This document shows positions 6,794 to 13,670 of a stretch of DNA of 15,363 bases, one piece after another. The DNA is from Oscillospiraceae bacterium (GTDB lineage: Bacteria; Bacillota; Clostridia; Oscillospirales; Ruminococcaceae). The position numbers and the translations under genes are program-made. The first letter of the stretch is position 1. The number at the start of each line of letters is the position of its first letter. Below the pieces are notes generated by a model, which was not told the origin of the DNA, searched no databases, and worked only from the letters and a program-made list of their open reading frames with translations. The stretch spans positions 1-15,363 of the forward strand of contig CAAGDT010000124.1 in assembly GCA_900768675.1 (NCBI GenBank), written 5' to 3'.

Positions 6794-9559
6794 ATGCGGC
6801 TTGAAAATTCTCCCGAAAAACAGTATTATTCTATACTTGTGCCTTTTGCCGAGGACGCAGCAAGTCAGCTTAAAAAGCAGACCGAGGAAAGCGGTATCGC
6901 TATCAGTTTTTCCGATGGGGCATGGGAGGACGCAAAGGGCATGATATATACGGCGCTTTCCGGCGCAGCTTCTCCGACCCTTGAAAAGCTGATGAATGAC
7001 GAATTGTCAAAGCGGACTGCAATTCCCTCTCTTGCACCCCGAAGCTACAGGGAGGCCGCCGCCGCAAAGCTGCTCCATGACCTGAAAGCGACCGACCTTT
7101 TAGAATGCACCTCGCCGCTGCTGCCGGCGTTGCTCAGGCGGCGGGTAAGTCTGTGGCAGAGCTATATGACCGAGGTTTTCACGAATATTTCGGAGCATAA
7201 GGAAAAAATCCAGTGCGAGCTGCTTTGCGGCAGGAGCATGGTGAAAATAACCGGCTTGTGGGGCGACGGCGCAGATGTGCATAACGGCGGTCGGTTCGCC
7301 CTGCACATAAAGACCGTTGGCGGCCTGTTCTTATACAAGCCCCACAGCTGCCGTGCCGATGTGATGTATGAAAAGCTGACAGAAAAATATTTCTCCGATA
7401 TTACCCGTGGGGCGCACAGCCTTGACTTTGGGGATTACGGCTTTTGCGAGTATATTGAGCCGAGGTCTGCTGTGGGCAGGGAGGCGGCGGGGAAATATTT
7501 TCATAACCTGGGCGGACTGTGCGCCGTATTTCAGGCGCTCGGAAGCACCGACCTGCATTATGAAAATATACTGGCGCAGGAGAGCTTACCGGTGCTTGTG
7601 GATGTGGAGACGGTGCTTACTCCGTCGGTGAAGCGGTTCGGAAACGAGATGTTTTTCTCCGACGCAAACTTTCTGAAAAACGACCGTTTTGCCGACAGTA
7701 TAAACAATTCCCTTTATCCCAGCGGCTTACTACCGTATCAGTTTCGCAATATGCAGTTCAGCATACTGCTTGCCGAAGCAAAAGGCAGAGGACTGCCCGA
7801 GTGCGGCGGCAGGGTATGCACGGTGCGAGGCTTTGAGACTGAATTTTTCGGCGGCTTTCAGGACATATATCACCGCTGTATGATGATTAAAACAGAGCTT
7901 TCGGATAAACTCAATGAGTTTTGCAACGCACCGATGCGCAGACTTGTCAGAAATACAAGCTATTATGGTGTGATACGAAACGCAATGCTGTCGCCCGACG
8001 CCTTGCAGTCGGAGCAGACAAGGAGGGCTGCGGCGGAAAAGCTGAAGGATTATTTTATAAAATACAACGCCGAACAGCTTATGCCGATAGCCGAAAAGGA
8101 AATCGAAAGTATGCTGGGCGGCGATATACCGTATTTTTACTGCGTAGGCGGCGAGCATAAGCTATACAGCGAGGGGGAAATCGTGTTCAGCGGTTATATA
8201 GAAACAAGCGGAGTTGAAAACGCAAAAATCCGCCTCCAAAGGCTCAGCGAGGACGAGCTTAAGTTTGAGCTTGCTTTATTGAAGCAGTCGCTTGCGGCTG
8301 CGCCAACGAAAATAAAGGCGGAAACAAAGGACGGCAAGGTTAGCAAAGATAATCAGTCGGAACGGGAAAAAGCACAGCCTGTTACGGGCGAAGAAGCGCT
8401 TGCAGAAGCAGAGCGGCTGTTTGACGAGATAGCCGAAGCGGCTCTGCCTGTGCCGAACGGCGGAGTGATGTGGCTTGAGCAGACAAATGAGTTTTCTCCG
8501 CAGGTTTTAAACTCCGGCTATGCAAAGGGCGTGGGCGGTATCGGGCTGTTTTTCGCTATGATTGCGAAGCTGAGCGAGAGCCGCCGTGAGAGTGCGGAAA
8601 TGCTGCTCCGTGATTGCCTTGAATATGATAAAATCCTCTGCCGAAGGCTTGACGGCTGCCGCAGCCTTACTCCAAAGCAGTTCGAGCCGGGTCTTGCAGG
8701 CGGCGCAGCGGGCGAGCTGTACAGGCTCTCGCTGTTATCGGAGCTTGGGTATGAAGAAGAAGTCGCAGGTACGATAAACTCAATACACAAAAGTCTTTAC
8801 AGGCTGTCCCTTGACCATGCGCCAATGGACATATACTCGGGTCTTGCGGGGCTTGTGCTGGTTATGTGCCGCTGTCCCAAAGTAATGGACAAGGCGCTTT
8901 TGTCCCGCTTTACAGAGTGCATTTTATCGGCAAAGACCTTTAGGGAGGATAATTTCCCCGACCTGTGGCAGACGGCGGGAAGCAGAGTTATAAGCGGCTT
9001 CGGGCACGGAATGGCGGGCATAGGAGCGGCGCTTGCTGCTGCGTGGGAGATTATCGGTGATGACAGATTGCTCTGCGCCGCCGAGGACGCATTTTTATTT
9101 GAACATAAGATTTATTCCGGGCAGAAAGGCGCATGGCCCGACCGCAGACCCGGTTCGGGCGGACGGATAATGCACGGCTATTGCTCGGGTGCGCCTGGCA
9201 TAGGACTTGCGCATGTGGGCTGTATGGGTCAGAAGGACAGACTGCCGTATTATTACGAGGATTTAAACCGTGCGACAGCCGCCTGCCTTAATCATGAGCT
9301 GCTTTCTCGTGACGGTATCTGCTGCGGAAACGGCTCGGCGGCGGAGTTTCTTTTAAGTGCAGGTGAGGCGCTCTCCCGTCCTGAGCTTAAGGAGGAGGCG
9401 GCCCGGATACTGGGTGAGATAAAACGGCGCGGGTACAGGTATTTTAAGCCGGAATACACTCCCGCATTCCGTCCGTCGCTGTTTCACGGTGCGGCTGGGG
9501 TCGGGGCGGTTATGCTGAGATTTGCAAGGTCTGATATTAAAAGCCCGCTTCTGAGGTAA
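6794..9559 (+). CDS. lanM: Class II lanthipeptide synthetase LanM (CCG type)
   Basis: 921 aa, slightly shorter than many LanMs. It phosphorylates and eliminates Ser/Thr on precursor cores, then joins Cys to form lanthionines; cytoplasmic. The dehydratase half (DUF4135, about 1-530) has K182-P, T-D253-L-H255-Y-E-N258, V-D270-V-E272 and R382...T388, with the same spacing as the kinase and elimination residues known from CylM. A Lys/Glu-rich variable linker lies at about 500-540. The LanC half has GHG (H738), Y-C797-S-G, C843-C844-G-N-G and F-H898-G-A-A-G. Zinc ligands would be C797, C843 and C844: three Cys rather than the usual Cys-Cys-His, as in ProcM, whose clade is known for handling many diverse substrates. 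All catalytic residues appear intact. AAAAGGA lies 10 nt upstream of the ATG. No protease or transporter domain is attached. Confidence 0.95.
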   Translation: MRLENSPEKQYYSILVPFAEDAASQLKKQTEESGIAISFSDGAWEDAKGMIYTALSGAASPTLEKLMNDELSKRTAIPSLAPRSYREAAAAKLLHDLKATDLLECTSPLLPALLRRRVSLWQSYMTEVFTNISEHKEKIQCELLCGRSMVKITGLWGDGADVHNGGRFALHIKTVGGLFLYKPHSCRADVMYEKLTEKYFSDITRGAHSLDFGDYGFCEYIEPRSAVGREAAGKYFHNLGGLCAVFQALGSTDLHYENILAQESLPVLVDVETVLTPSVKRFGNEMFFSDANFLKNDRFADSINNSLYPSGLLPYQFRNMQFSILLAEAKGRGLPECGGRVCTVRGFETEFFGGFQDIYHRCMMIKTELSDKLNEFCNAPMRRLVRNTSYYGVIRNAMLSPDALQSEQTRRAAAEKLKDYFIKYNAEQLMPIAEKEIESMLGGDIPYFYCVGGEHKLYSEGEIVFSGYIETSGVENAKIRLQRLSEDELKFELALLKQSLAAAPTKIKAETKDGKVSKDNQSEREKAQPVTGEEALAEAERLFDEIAEAALPVPNGGVMWLEQTNEFSPQVLNSGYAKGVGGIGLFFAMIAKLSESRRESAEMLLRDCLEYDKILCRRLDGCRSLTPKQFEPGLAGGAAGELYRLSLLSELGYEEEVAGTINSIHKSLYRLSLDHAPMDIYSGLAGLVLVMCRCPKVMDKALLSRFTECILSAKTFREDNFPDLWQTAGSRVISGFGHGMAGIGAALAAAWEIIGDDRLLCAAEDAFLFEHKIYSGQKGAWPDRRPGSGGRIMHGYCSGAPGIGLAHVGCMGQKDRLPYYYEDLNRATAACLNHELLSRDGICCGNGSAAEFLLSAGEALSRPELKEEAARILGEIKRRGYRYFKPEYTPAFRPSLFHGAAGVGAVMLRFARSDIKSPLLR

Positions 9560-9723
9560 TTCAAAGCGGAAATTACGGTAATTTTACGGTTTGTTCGAAG
9601 AATTTGCAAAAATCGGTATGTATATTCACGCTTTGTATGCTGAAATAGACGAAGAAAAAACTGACTGAAAAAACACGGCAGTCTGATATAAAAATTTTCG
9701 GAATTTATCGGCGCTTTTGTTTT

Positions 9724-9746
9724 TTTCATCGTATAAACAGATGAAA
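9724..9746 (+). repeat. 23-bp inverted-repeat element, copy 1
   Basis: TTTCATC-N9-GATGAAA with GTATAAACA as the central nine bases; it is identical to 12692-12714. It sits 24 nt before a short-leader gene, in the 211-nt gap after lanM. GTATAAA could be a -10 box, but no convincing -35 is seen. It may be an operator, an RNA stem-loop in the 5' untranslated region or a copied cassette boundary. A degenerate relative is at about 10440-10467. Confidence 0.6.
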
Positions 9747-9770
9747 GTAAAAAACAAGGAGGTACACACC

Positions 9771-9992
9771 ATGAAAAACGAAACAACAACAGAAAAAAAG
9801 GAAATAGCTGCTGAAGGACTTAACGACATAGCAGGCGGACAGAGCCTTATGGATGAAATTTATGACACTGCCGCCTTTACGCTGAAGCTGATGCAGAGTA
9901 AAAAGGTTGACAGAGCCACGGTGGAAGAAATTATCAGAAAACTTCAGAATAACGAAATAACCCCCGAGGAAGTCATGGCGAAATATTTGTGA
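9771..9992 (+). CDS. Short-leader double-glycine peptide with helical core
   Basis: 73 aa. The leader is only 23 residues (MKNETTT...GLNDIAGG) and lacks the Nif11 helix region, but keeps the terminal LxxIAGG. The 50-residue core (QSLMDEIYDT...EEVMAKYL) is rich in Leu, Lys and Glu, has no Cys and looks like two or three helices. Lanthionine formation is therefore excluded. The start is chosen for the strong AAGGAGGT site 10 nt upstream; an in-frame ATG at 9717 lacks one. It is the first gene after lanM. I recognise no family for the core; a secreted peptide or a small regulatory protein are both possible. Confidence 0.7.
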   Translation: MKNETTTEKKEIAAEGLNDIAGGQSLMDEIYDTAAFTLKLMQSKKVDRATVEEIIRKLQNNEITPEEVMAKYL

Positions 9993-10067
9993 TAAACCGG
10001 TGCATGTAATTCGTGAAAGGACGGTCTTAAGGATGAAAACAAAATCAGCGGCAAGGAGGAAAACAAA

Positions 10068-10394
10068 ATGTCTGATAATTTCAGCAAAGAAATCGATAGA
10101 AATGCACTCCCCGATGAGATGCTCGACGAGGTTTCGGGAGGTATAAGAGGAACGGTGGTCGAAAGTGCGGACGAGGTGCAATTCGTCTACGGCGAAACGG
10201 ATAAAGCAACCACCTACCTCGACAAGCAGACGGTAGATATACTCGAACGCAGAGTGTGCCGACTGAGAGAAGAAATGTACACCGACGAGTATTACATAAG
10301 ATACCCGGACGGACGAGAAATGTGGGTGCCGAGAATATTCCTGTCGTATGAAGCCGACAAGCACCTGAACAAGGACGGCACTCCGGTAGTATAA
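10068..10394 (+). CDS. Short-leader double-glycine protein with SH3-like core
   Basis: 108 aa. The 25-residue leader ends LPDEMLDEVSGG. The 83-residue core starts IRGTVVES and ends with a segment, YYIRYPDGREMWVPRIFLS, that resembles the last strands of the cores at 10521, 12746 and 13128 (aromatic-x-Val/Ile-Arg-x-x-Asp-Gly, then a hydrophobic end). This suggests a shared small beta-barrel fold; that is my inference from pattern, not a database match. There is one Cys (in RRVCRLR), so at most one thioether. AAGGAGG lies 10 nt before the ATG. The gap from the previous gene is 75 nt, consistent with one transcript. Confidence 0.7.
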   Translation: MSDNFSKEIDRNALPDEMLDEVSGGIRGTVVESADEVQFVYGETDKATTYLDKQTVDILERRVCRLREEMYTDEYYIRYPDGREMWVPRIFLSYEADKHLNKDGTPVV

Positions 10395-10401
10395 AACGAA
10401 A

Positions 10402-10451
10402 AACGGAATAATTGCAATTATAAAGAAATCGGCACTTTTTATTTTTCCGTT
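10402..10451 (+). other. Possible long hairpin with internal 14-bp palindrome
   Basis: AACGGAA (10402-10408) can pair with TTCCGTT (10445-10451), and between them lies the perfect palindrome ATAATTGCAATTAT (10408-10421). The downstream arm lies in a T-rich stretch. It could be a weak terminator after the gene at 10068 or an operator. The evidence is base pairing only. Confidence 0.3.
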
Positions 10452-10520
10452 GTGTAAATAAGTGAAAGCTAAAGAAAAGGCGTTATGCTTGAATAAATTC
10501 TGAAAGGAAAGGTACACATT

Positions 10521-11009
10521 ATGAAAACAATTGAACAGTTTTACAATGAGATTATCACAAGCAAGGAGCTTAAAGAAGCAGCAGAAAAGGCGATAACCGA
10601 GAAACGTCTTGCGGAATTTCTGACCAAGCAGGAGGTTGACGGCACGGCTGAAGAGTTTGAAGCTTTTGTAAAGGAAAAGAAATGTGAAAGCCGTGAGCTT
10701 TCCGACGAGGAGCTTGGAGCAGTTGCAGGCGGATACGACTGGGGCAGAAGGATTGATTACAGGGAGGAAAGCTCAATAAGCGACAGCAGCTACGATTTCA
10801 ATGTAGGCGATTATGTTTATGCCTATGACGGCTGGTTCTTCGGCTATAACACCAAAAAGGTAAAAATATTGTCCAGAACAACTAAGAAGGTTCGTTTGAA
10901 GGACTTTGAAAAAATGCAGAAGTCCGACTTTTACAGACCTGCTTATCTGGTAGAGTTCAACGACAACAAAACAGATATAATTGAGCAGCAGATGCTTGCT
11001 AAGATGTAA
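10521..11009 (+). CDS. Nif11-type leader protein with SH3-like core
   Basis: 162 aa. The 71-residue leader is of a 'type B' variety: EVDGTAEEFEAFVKEKKCESRELSDEELGAVAGG replaces the CTKEQF...AKAKESGEL of other members. The 91-residue core starts YDWGRRID and contains FNVGDYVYAY near residue 93 and YLVEFNDN near 144, a layout like a small SH3-like barrel. The core has no Cys, so it cannot be cross-linked by LanM. The box AAAGGAAAGGTACACATT (10503-10520) sets the start. The next gene starts 40 nt after its stop. The core is probably exported as a folded domain; its activity is unknown. Confidence 0.8.
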   Translation: MKTIEQFYNEIITSKELKEAAEKAITEKRLAEFLTKQEVDGTAEEFEAFVKEKKCESRELSDEELGAVAGGYDWGRRIDYREESSISDSSYDFNVGDYVYAYDGWFFGYNTKKVKILSRTTKKVRLKDFEKMQKSDFYRPAYLVEFNDNKTDIIEQQMLAKM

Positions 11010-11049
11010 TATATTTTTTTCAAAAGCCAAGAAAGGAAAGGTACTTATT

Positions 11050-11514
11050 ATGAAAACAATTGAACAGTTTTTGAGCGAGGTTAAGGCAGACAAGGAGCTT
11101 GAACAAAAGCTCATAGCGGTAAAGGACGATGGGGAGCTTGCCGAGTTCTTAAAGGCAAACGATGTCGAGGGAACAATCGAGGAGTTCCGTGACCTTGTTG
11201 AAAAGGAAAGAGCCATCGGCGAGCTTTCGGAGGAGGAGCTTGAAGCGGTTGCTGGAGGCCAAGATGGAATGTGCAGTATCCTCAATCATGCAGATACGGA
11301 GACGACAGTTATAAGAAGAGACTCAGAGGGCAGAGCGATAGAGTGGGTCGACACCAATGATCGTTATATAACTCAATATCATTACGAATGTTCTAAGTGC
11401 CAAACCTGGATGTATAAGAACGGGCATGGAACTGTTATTTGCGGTAAATGCGGCGAATGGTCGTATTTTAATCCCAATAAGTACAAGGTATCAGAAGAAA
11501 AACGCAGACGGTAA
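11050..11514 (+). CDS. Nif11-type leader protein with zinc-ribbon core
   Basis: 154 aa. The leader is 70 residues, MKTIEQFLSE to LEAVAGG. The 84-residue core holds C114-S-K-C117 and C131-G-K-C134, a four-Cys zinc-ribbon arrangement with a 13-residue gap, plus one more Cys near its start (QDGMC). The segment SEGRAIEWVD...YHYECSKC is clearly related to the core at 12190 (KEGRAIQWKD...YHYECYKC). Zinc binding would compete with thioether formation on the same Cys; which occurs is unknown. Its start at 11050 follows the box AAAGGAAAGGTACTTATT (11032-11049); the longer in-frame reading from 10981 overlaps the previous gene. Confidence 0.8.
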   Translation: MKTIEQFLSEVKADKELEQKLIAVKDDGELAEFLKANDVEGTIEEFRDLVEKERAIGELSEEELEAVAGGQDGMCSILNHADTETTVIRRDSEGRAIEWVDTNDRYITQYHYECSKCQTWMYKNGHGTVICGKCGEWSYFNPNKYKVSEEKRRR

Positions 11515-11541
11515 GCCGAATGCACGGGAAAGGTGAATACT

Positions 11542-12102
11542 ATGAAAAATATTGAAGAATTTTACAATGAAATTATGGCAAGCGAGGAGCTTAAGGATAA
11601 GCTTGCAGAGGCCTCGGCAAATCATAAACTTGATGAATTCCTTAAGGAAAACGGCATAGACTGCACAAAGGAGCAGTTAAGGGAATACGCCCTTGCAAAG
11701 GCTGCAGAAAGCGGCGAGCTTTCGGCGGAAGAGTTTGAAGCTTTTGTAAAGGAAAAGGAGTGCGGCAGCCGTGAGCTTTCCGACGAGGAGCTTGAAAGCG
11801 CCAGCGGCGGTGAAGTAGTAAATATGTATGCGAATGGAAAAGAAGGATTTTATGAAGTCTTTGATGAGGGCGTTGACGTTACAGAAATACCAGCCCCTCG
11901 TGAGTGGATTAAAAGCAGTAATCTATATTCTTGTCCGAATTGCAGGAAACAATATAGAATTAACGTAGTTAGGTTAAGACCTCACAGAGAATTATTCGTA
12001 TATTGTTTCGGCGTGTCCGGATCTGATGCTTTGTATTGTCCCGATTGCCGCCCTAAACAAAAGCTGATACTTACAAAAGAAGAAGTTCATATGAAGGCAT
12101 AA
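11542..12102 (+). CDS. Chimeric Nif11-leader protein with zinc-ribbon core
   Basis: 186 aa. The leader is 90 residues, about 20 longer than its relatives. It starts as the common type (MKNIEEFYNEIMAS...AESGELSAEE) and then continues as the type B end (FEAFVKEKECGSRELSDEELESASGG), so the SGELS/SRELS end region occurs twice. The 96-residue core has C131-P-N-C134 and C166-P-D-C169, a wide-spaced zinc ribbon, plus one further Cys. The core is not closely similar to the other two zinc ribbons. The start at 11542 is chosen over a GTG at 11533 because GGGAAAGG lies 8 nt upstream and the leader begins there. The usual 18-nt box is missing here. The gap from the previous gene is 27 nt. Confidence 0.8.
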   Translation: MKNIEEFYNEIMASEELKDKLAEASANHKLDEFLKENGIDCTKEQLREYALAKAAESGELSAEEFEAFVKEKECGSRELSDEELESASGGEVVNMYANGKEGFYEVFDEGVDVTEIPAPREWIKSSNLYSCPNCRKQYRINVVRLRPHRELFVYCFGVSGSDALYCPDCRPKQKLILTKEEVHMKA

Positions 12103-12110
12103 ACCCGGAG

Positions 12111-12142
12111 TTTCACTGTTGGTAAGCTCACATACAGTGAAA
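12111..12142 (+). terminator. Possible hairpin terminator or attenuator
   Basis: TTTCACTGT (12111-12119) pairs perfectly with ACAGTGAAA (12134-12142) around a 14-nt loop, 8 nt after the stop at 12102. Only ATTTATCC follows, so the T-tract is poor. Partial termination between precursor genes is possible. Confidence 0.45.
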
Positions 12143-12150
12143 ATTTATCC

Positions 12151-12202
12151 TTTGCAGTACAACAATATCCTTTGAAAGGAAAAAATATTATGAAAACAAT
12201 GG
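12151..12202 (+). repeat. Upstream segment shared with the gene at 13658, copy 1
   Basis: The ~39 nt before the start at 12190 (TTTGCAGTACAACAATATC..., then AAAGGA and an A-rich run to ATT-ATG) recur almost unchanged at 13620-13657, continuing into both leaders. The cores of the two genes are unrelated (zinc ribbon against SH3-like). The 5' region and leader were thus copied together, separately from the core. Confidence 0.75.
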
Positions 12203-12642
12203 AACAGTTCTGGAACGAACTCACGACAAGCAAGGAGCTTTCGGAAAAGCTTCATGAGGTTAAAAACGAGCAGGAGCTTGAAGCGTTCCTGAAAGAAAAC
12301 GAGGTGGACTGCACAAAGGAGCAGTTCGGGGAATTCCTGCTCGCAAAGGCAAAGAAGAGCGGAGAGCTTTCCGATGAGGAGTTAAGAATAATAGCAGGCG
12401 GACGGGACGGAGAAGAAAACGACTCGAAGCCCGGCTCGGCGTCAACCCCCACAGCAATAGCCTGGGACAAGGAAGGCAGAGCCATTCAGTGGAAGGACGG
12501 CAAGGATATTTACCATTACGAATGCTATAAATGCCACAAATGGCTTTACTTGGATTGGGTCAGATGGTATTGTCCGGATTGCGGAGAAGGCTTCTACTGG
12601 AATGTAGAAAAATACAGGGTGTGTGATGTAAAAGGCAATTAA
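12190..12642 (+). CDS. Nif11-type leader protein with zinc-ribbon core
   Basis: 150 aa. The 71-residue leader runs from MKTMEQFWNE to SDEELRIIAGG. The 79-residue core starts with a polar stretch (RDGEENDSKPGSAS), then KEGRAIQWKD, C112-Y-K-C115, a Trp-rich stretch (LYLDWVRWY) and C128-P-D-C131, with a fifth Cys at 146. It is paralogous to the core at 11050. The four Cys would hold one zinc. The Trp-rich surface is unusual for so small a domain. The start at 12190 follows AAAGGA; the in-frame ATG at 12172 lies before that site. The upstream 40 nt are shared with the gene at 13658. Confidence 0.8.
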   Translation: MKTMEQFWNELTTSKELSEKLHEVKNEQELEAFLKENEVDCTKEQFGEFLLAKAKKSGELSDEELRIIAGGRDGEENDSKPGSASTPTAIAWDKEGRAIQWKDGKDIYHYECYKCHKWLYLDWVRWYCPDCGEGFYWNVEKYRVCDVKGN

Positions 12643-12691
12643 CTCCCTGCGGCTGAACAGATAAATTCATACATATCATCACTTTTCACTT

Positions 12692-12714
12692 TTTCATCGT
12701 ATAAACAGATGAAA
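12692..12714 (+). repeat. 23-bp inverted-repeat element, copy 2
   Basis: TTTCATC-N9-GATGAAA, identical over all 23 bases to 9724-9746, and again shortly upstream (31 nt) of a short-leader gene. Identity of the nine central bases, which pairing alone would not require, suggests protein binding or recent copying. Confidence 0.6.
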
Positions 12715-12745
12715 ACAAAAAACTCTGAAAGGAAAGGTATTTATT

Positions 12746-13048
12746 ATGAAAACAAAAGAACTCAACAACCAACTCTCCGATGAGGAGCTGGACAAGGTTA
12801 ACGGCGGTATGATGTACTCCGATAGAGGCAGCGTAAAATTCAAATTCCAGCCGCCCTATGATTACAAGGTGAAATGCCAGGTATACCAGATGTCCGGTAA
12901 CCGGGAATTTGTTGGCACGATAATCGGCACGGACATTGGCAAAAGCCCGGACAGAAATGATCCGTATTTCTTCCCGGTATACCTTGTTATGCCGGACGGC
13001 GGCGAACATGCCGTTAATGTTTCGGAGCATAATATGATACGTATCTGA
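12746..13048 (+). CDS. Short-leader double-glycine protein with SH3-like core
   Basis: 100 aa. The 21-residue leader is MKTKELNNQLSDEELDKVNGG. It keeps only the end of the Nif11-type leader (LSDEELxxVxGG), as if the upstream helices had been lost or never added. The 79-residue core includes KFKFQPPYDYKVKCQV and YLVMPDGGEHAVNV and ends NMIRI, a strand pattern like the other SH3-like cores. It has a single Cys. It carries the box variant AAAGGAAAGGTATTTATT (12728-12745), as used by the long-leader genes, and the 23-bp inverted repeat lies just upstream. Confidence 0.75.
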   Translation: MKTKELNNQLSDEELDKVNGGMMYSDRGSVKFKFQPPYDYKVKCQVYQMSGNREFVGTIIGTDIGKSPDRNDPYFFPVYLVMPDGGEHAVNVSEHNMIRI

Positions 13049-13054
13049 CATTGA

Positions 13055-13099
13055 TTAACTATTGAAGAGTTTTTCAACGAAGCAAGGCAAAATGCCTAA
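13055..13099 (+). pseudogene. Truncated Nif11-leader remnant
   Basis: In one frame the DNA reads LTIEEFFNEARQNA then TAA. TIEEFFNE matches the start of intact leaders (MKNIEEFYNE, MKTIEQFYNE). There is no ATG and no ribosome site, and the leader stops after 14 residues. It lies directly before the box of the gene at 13128. I read it as the 5' scrap of a lost precursor gene. Confidence 0.6.
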
Positions 13100-13127
13100 A
13101 TAAACTCTGAAAGGAAAGGTACTTATT

Positions 13128-13577
13128 ATGAAAACAATGGAACAGTTTTACAGCGAAGCAATGAAGAACAAGACCCTTGCAGATGAAGTCCGTGGGGCAA
13201 TAACCGAAAACCGACTTGCGGAAATACTGACCAAGCACGAGGTTAACGGCACGGCGGAAGAATTTGAAGCTTTTGTAAAGGAAAAGGAGCGCAGCAGCCG
13301 TGAGCTTTCCGACGAGGAACTTGAACAGGCATCCGGCGGAATAGAATGGGCTGGAGACGGAAGCGAATTTAAAGAAAAGGACGTCAAATTTGAATTTCGT
13401 GTTGGTGAAACCGTGCATGTCTGGGGGTTTTGGAGTAACAAAGTTGGCAAGATAGAAAAAACATACATAGAGATAGATGATGAAGGTTGGCGTGACATAT
13501 ATTATCCGGTATATTATGTCAGAATAAGCGATGGTTCAGCCGATTGGTATCAACAGTCATACCTTGCTAGTCTCTGA
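13128..13577 (+). CDS. Nif11-type leader protein with SH3-like core
   Basis: 149 aa. The 71-residue leader is the type B form (GTAEEFEAFVKEKERSSRELSDEELEQASGG). The 78-residue core begins IEWAGDGS and contains F90-R-V-G-E-T-V96, a long turn, and Y129-Y-V-R-I-S-D-G136 before WYQQSYLASL. The strand-turn pattern is that of a compact beta barrel, the clearest example in the set. It has no Cys, so no lanthionine. The box AAAGGAAAGGTACTTATT lies at 13110-13127. A gene fragment at 15120 carries a copy of its FEF-VGETV stretch. Confidence 0.8.
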   Translation: MKTMEQFYSEAMKNKTLADEVRGAITENRLAEILTKHEVNGTAEEFEAFVKEKERSSRELSDEELEQASGGIEWAGDGSEFKEKDVKFEFRVGETVHVWGFWSNKVGKIEKTYIEIDDEGWRDIYYPVYYVRISDGSADWYQQSYLASL

Positions 13578-13619
13578 TAAAACCATTAAGGCATATCCAC
13601 CCGCGGCAGAAATATACCA

Positions 13620-13670
13620 TTTGCAGTACAACAATATCTTTTGAAAGGAAAAATATTATGAAAACATTGG
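13620..13670 (+). repeat. Upstream segment shared with the gene at 12190, copy 2
   Basis: TTTGCAGTACAACAATATC and the following AAAGGA-to-ATG stretch match 12151-12189 with about one substitution and a small length change in the A run. The similarity continues into the leader codons. Confidence 0.75.

Noticed and set aside
9661..9692. Promoter CTGACT...GATATA after lanM
   Set aside because: Boxes are poor matches and overlap a weak inverted repeat; not strong enough to list as a feature.
10033..10146. 37-codon ORF starting MKTKSAARRK
   Set aside because: It overlaps the ribosome site and leader of the gene at 10068 in another frame; the product has no leader or double glycine.
9726..10517. 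Long - strand open frame (263 codons) opposite two precursor genes
   Set aside because: It lies opposite genes with good ribosome sites and leaders; the translation has no recognisable domain, and its length comes from codon usage of the + strand genes.
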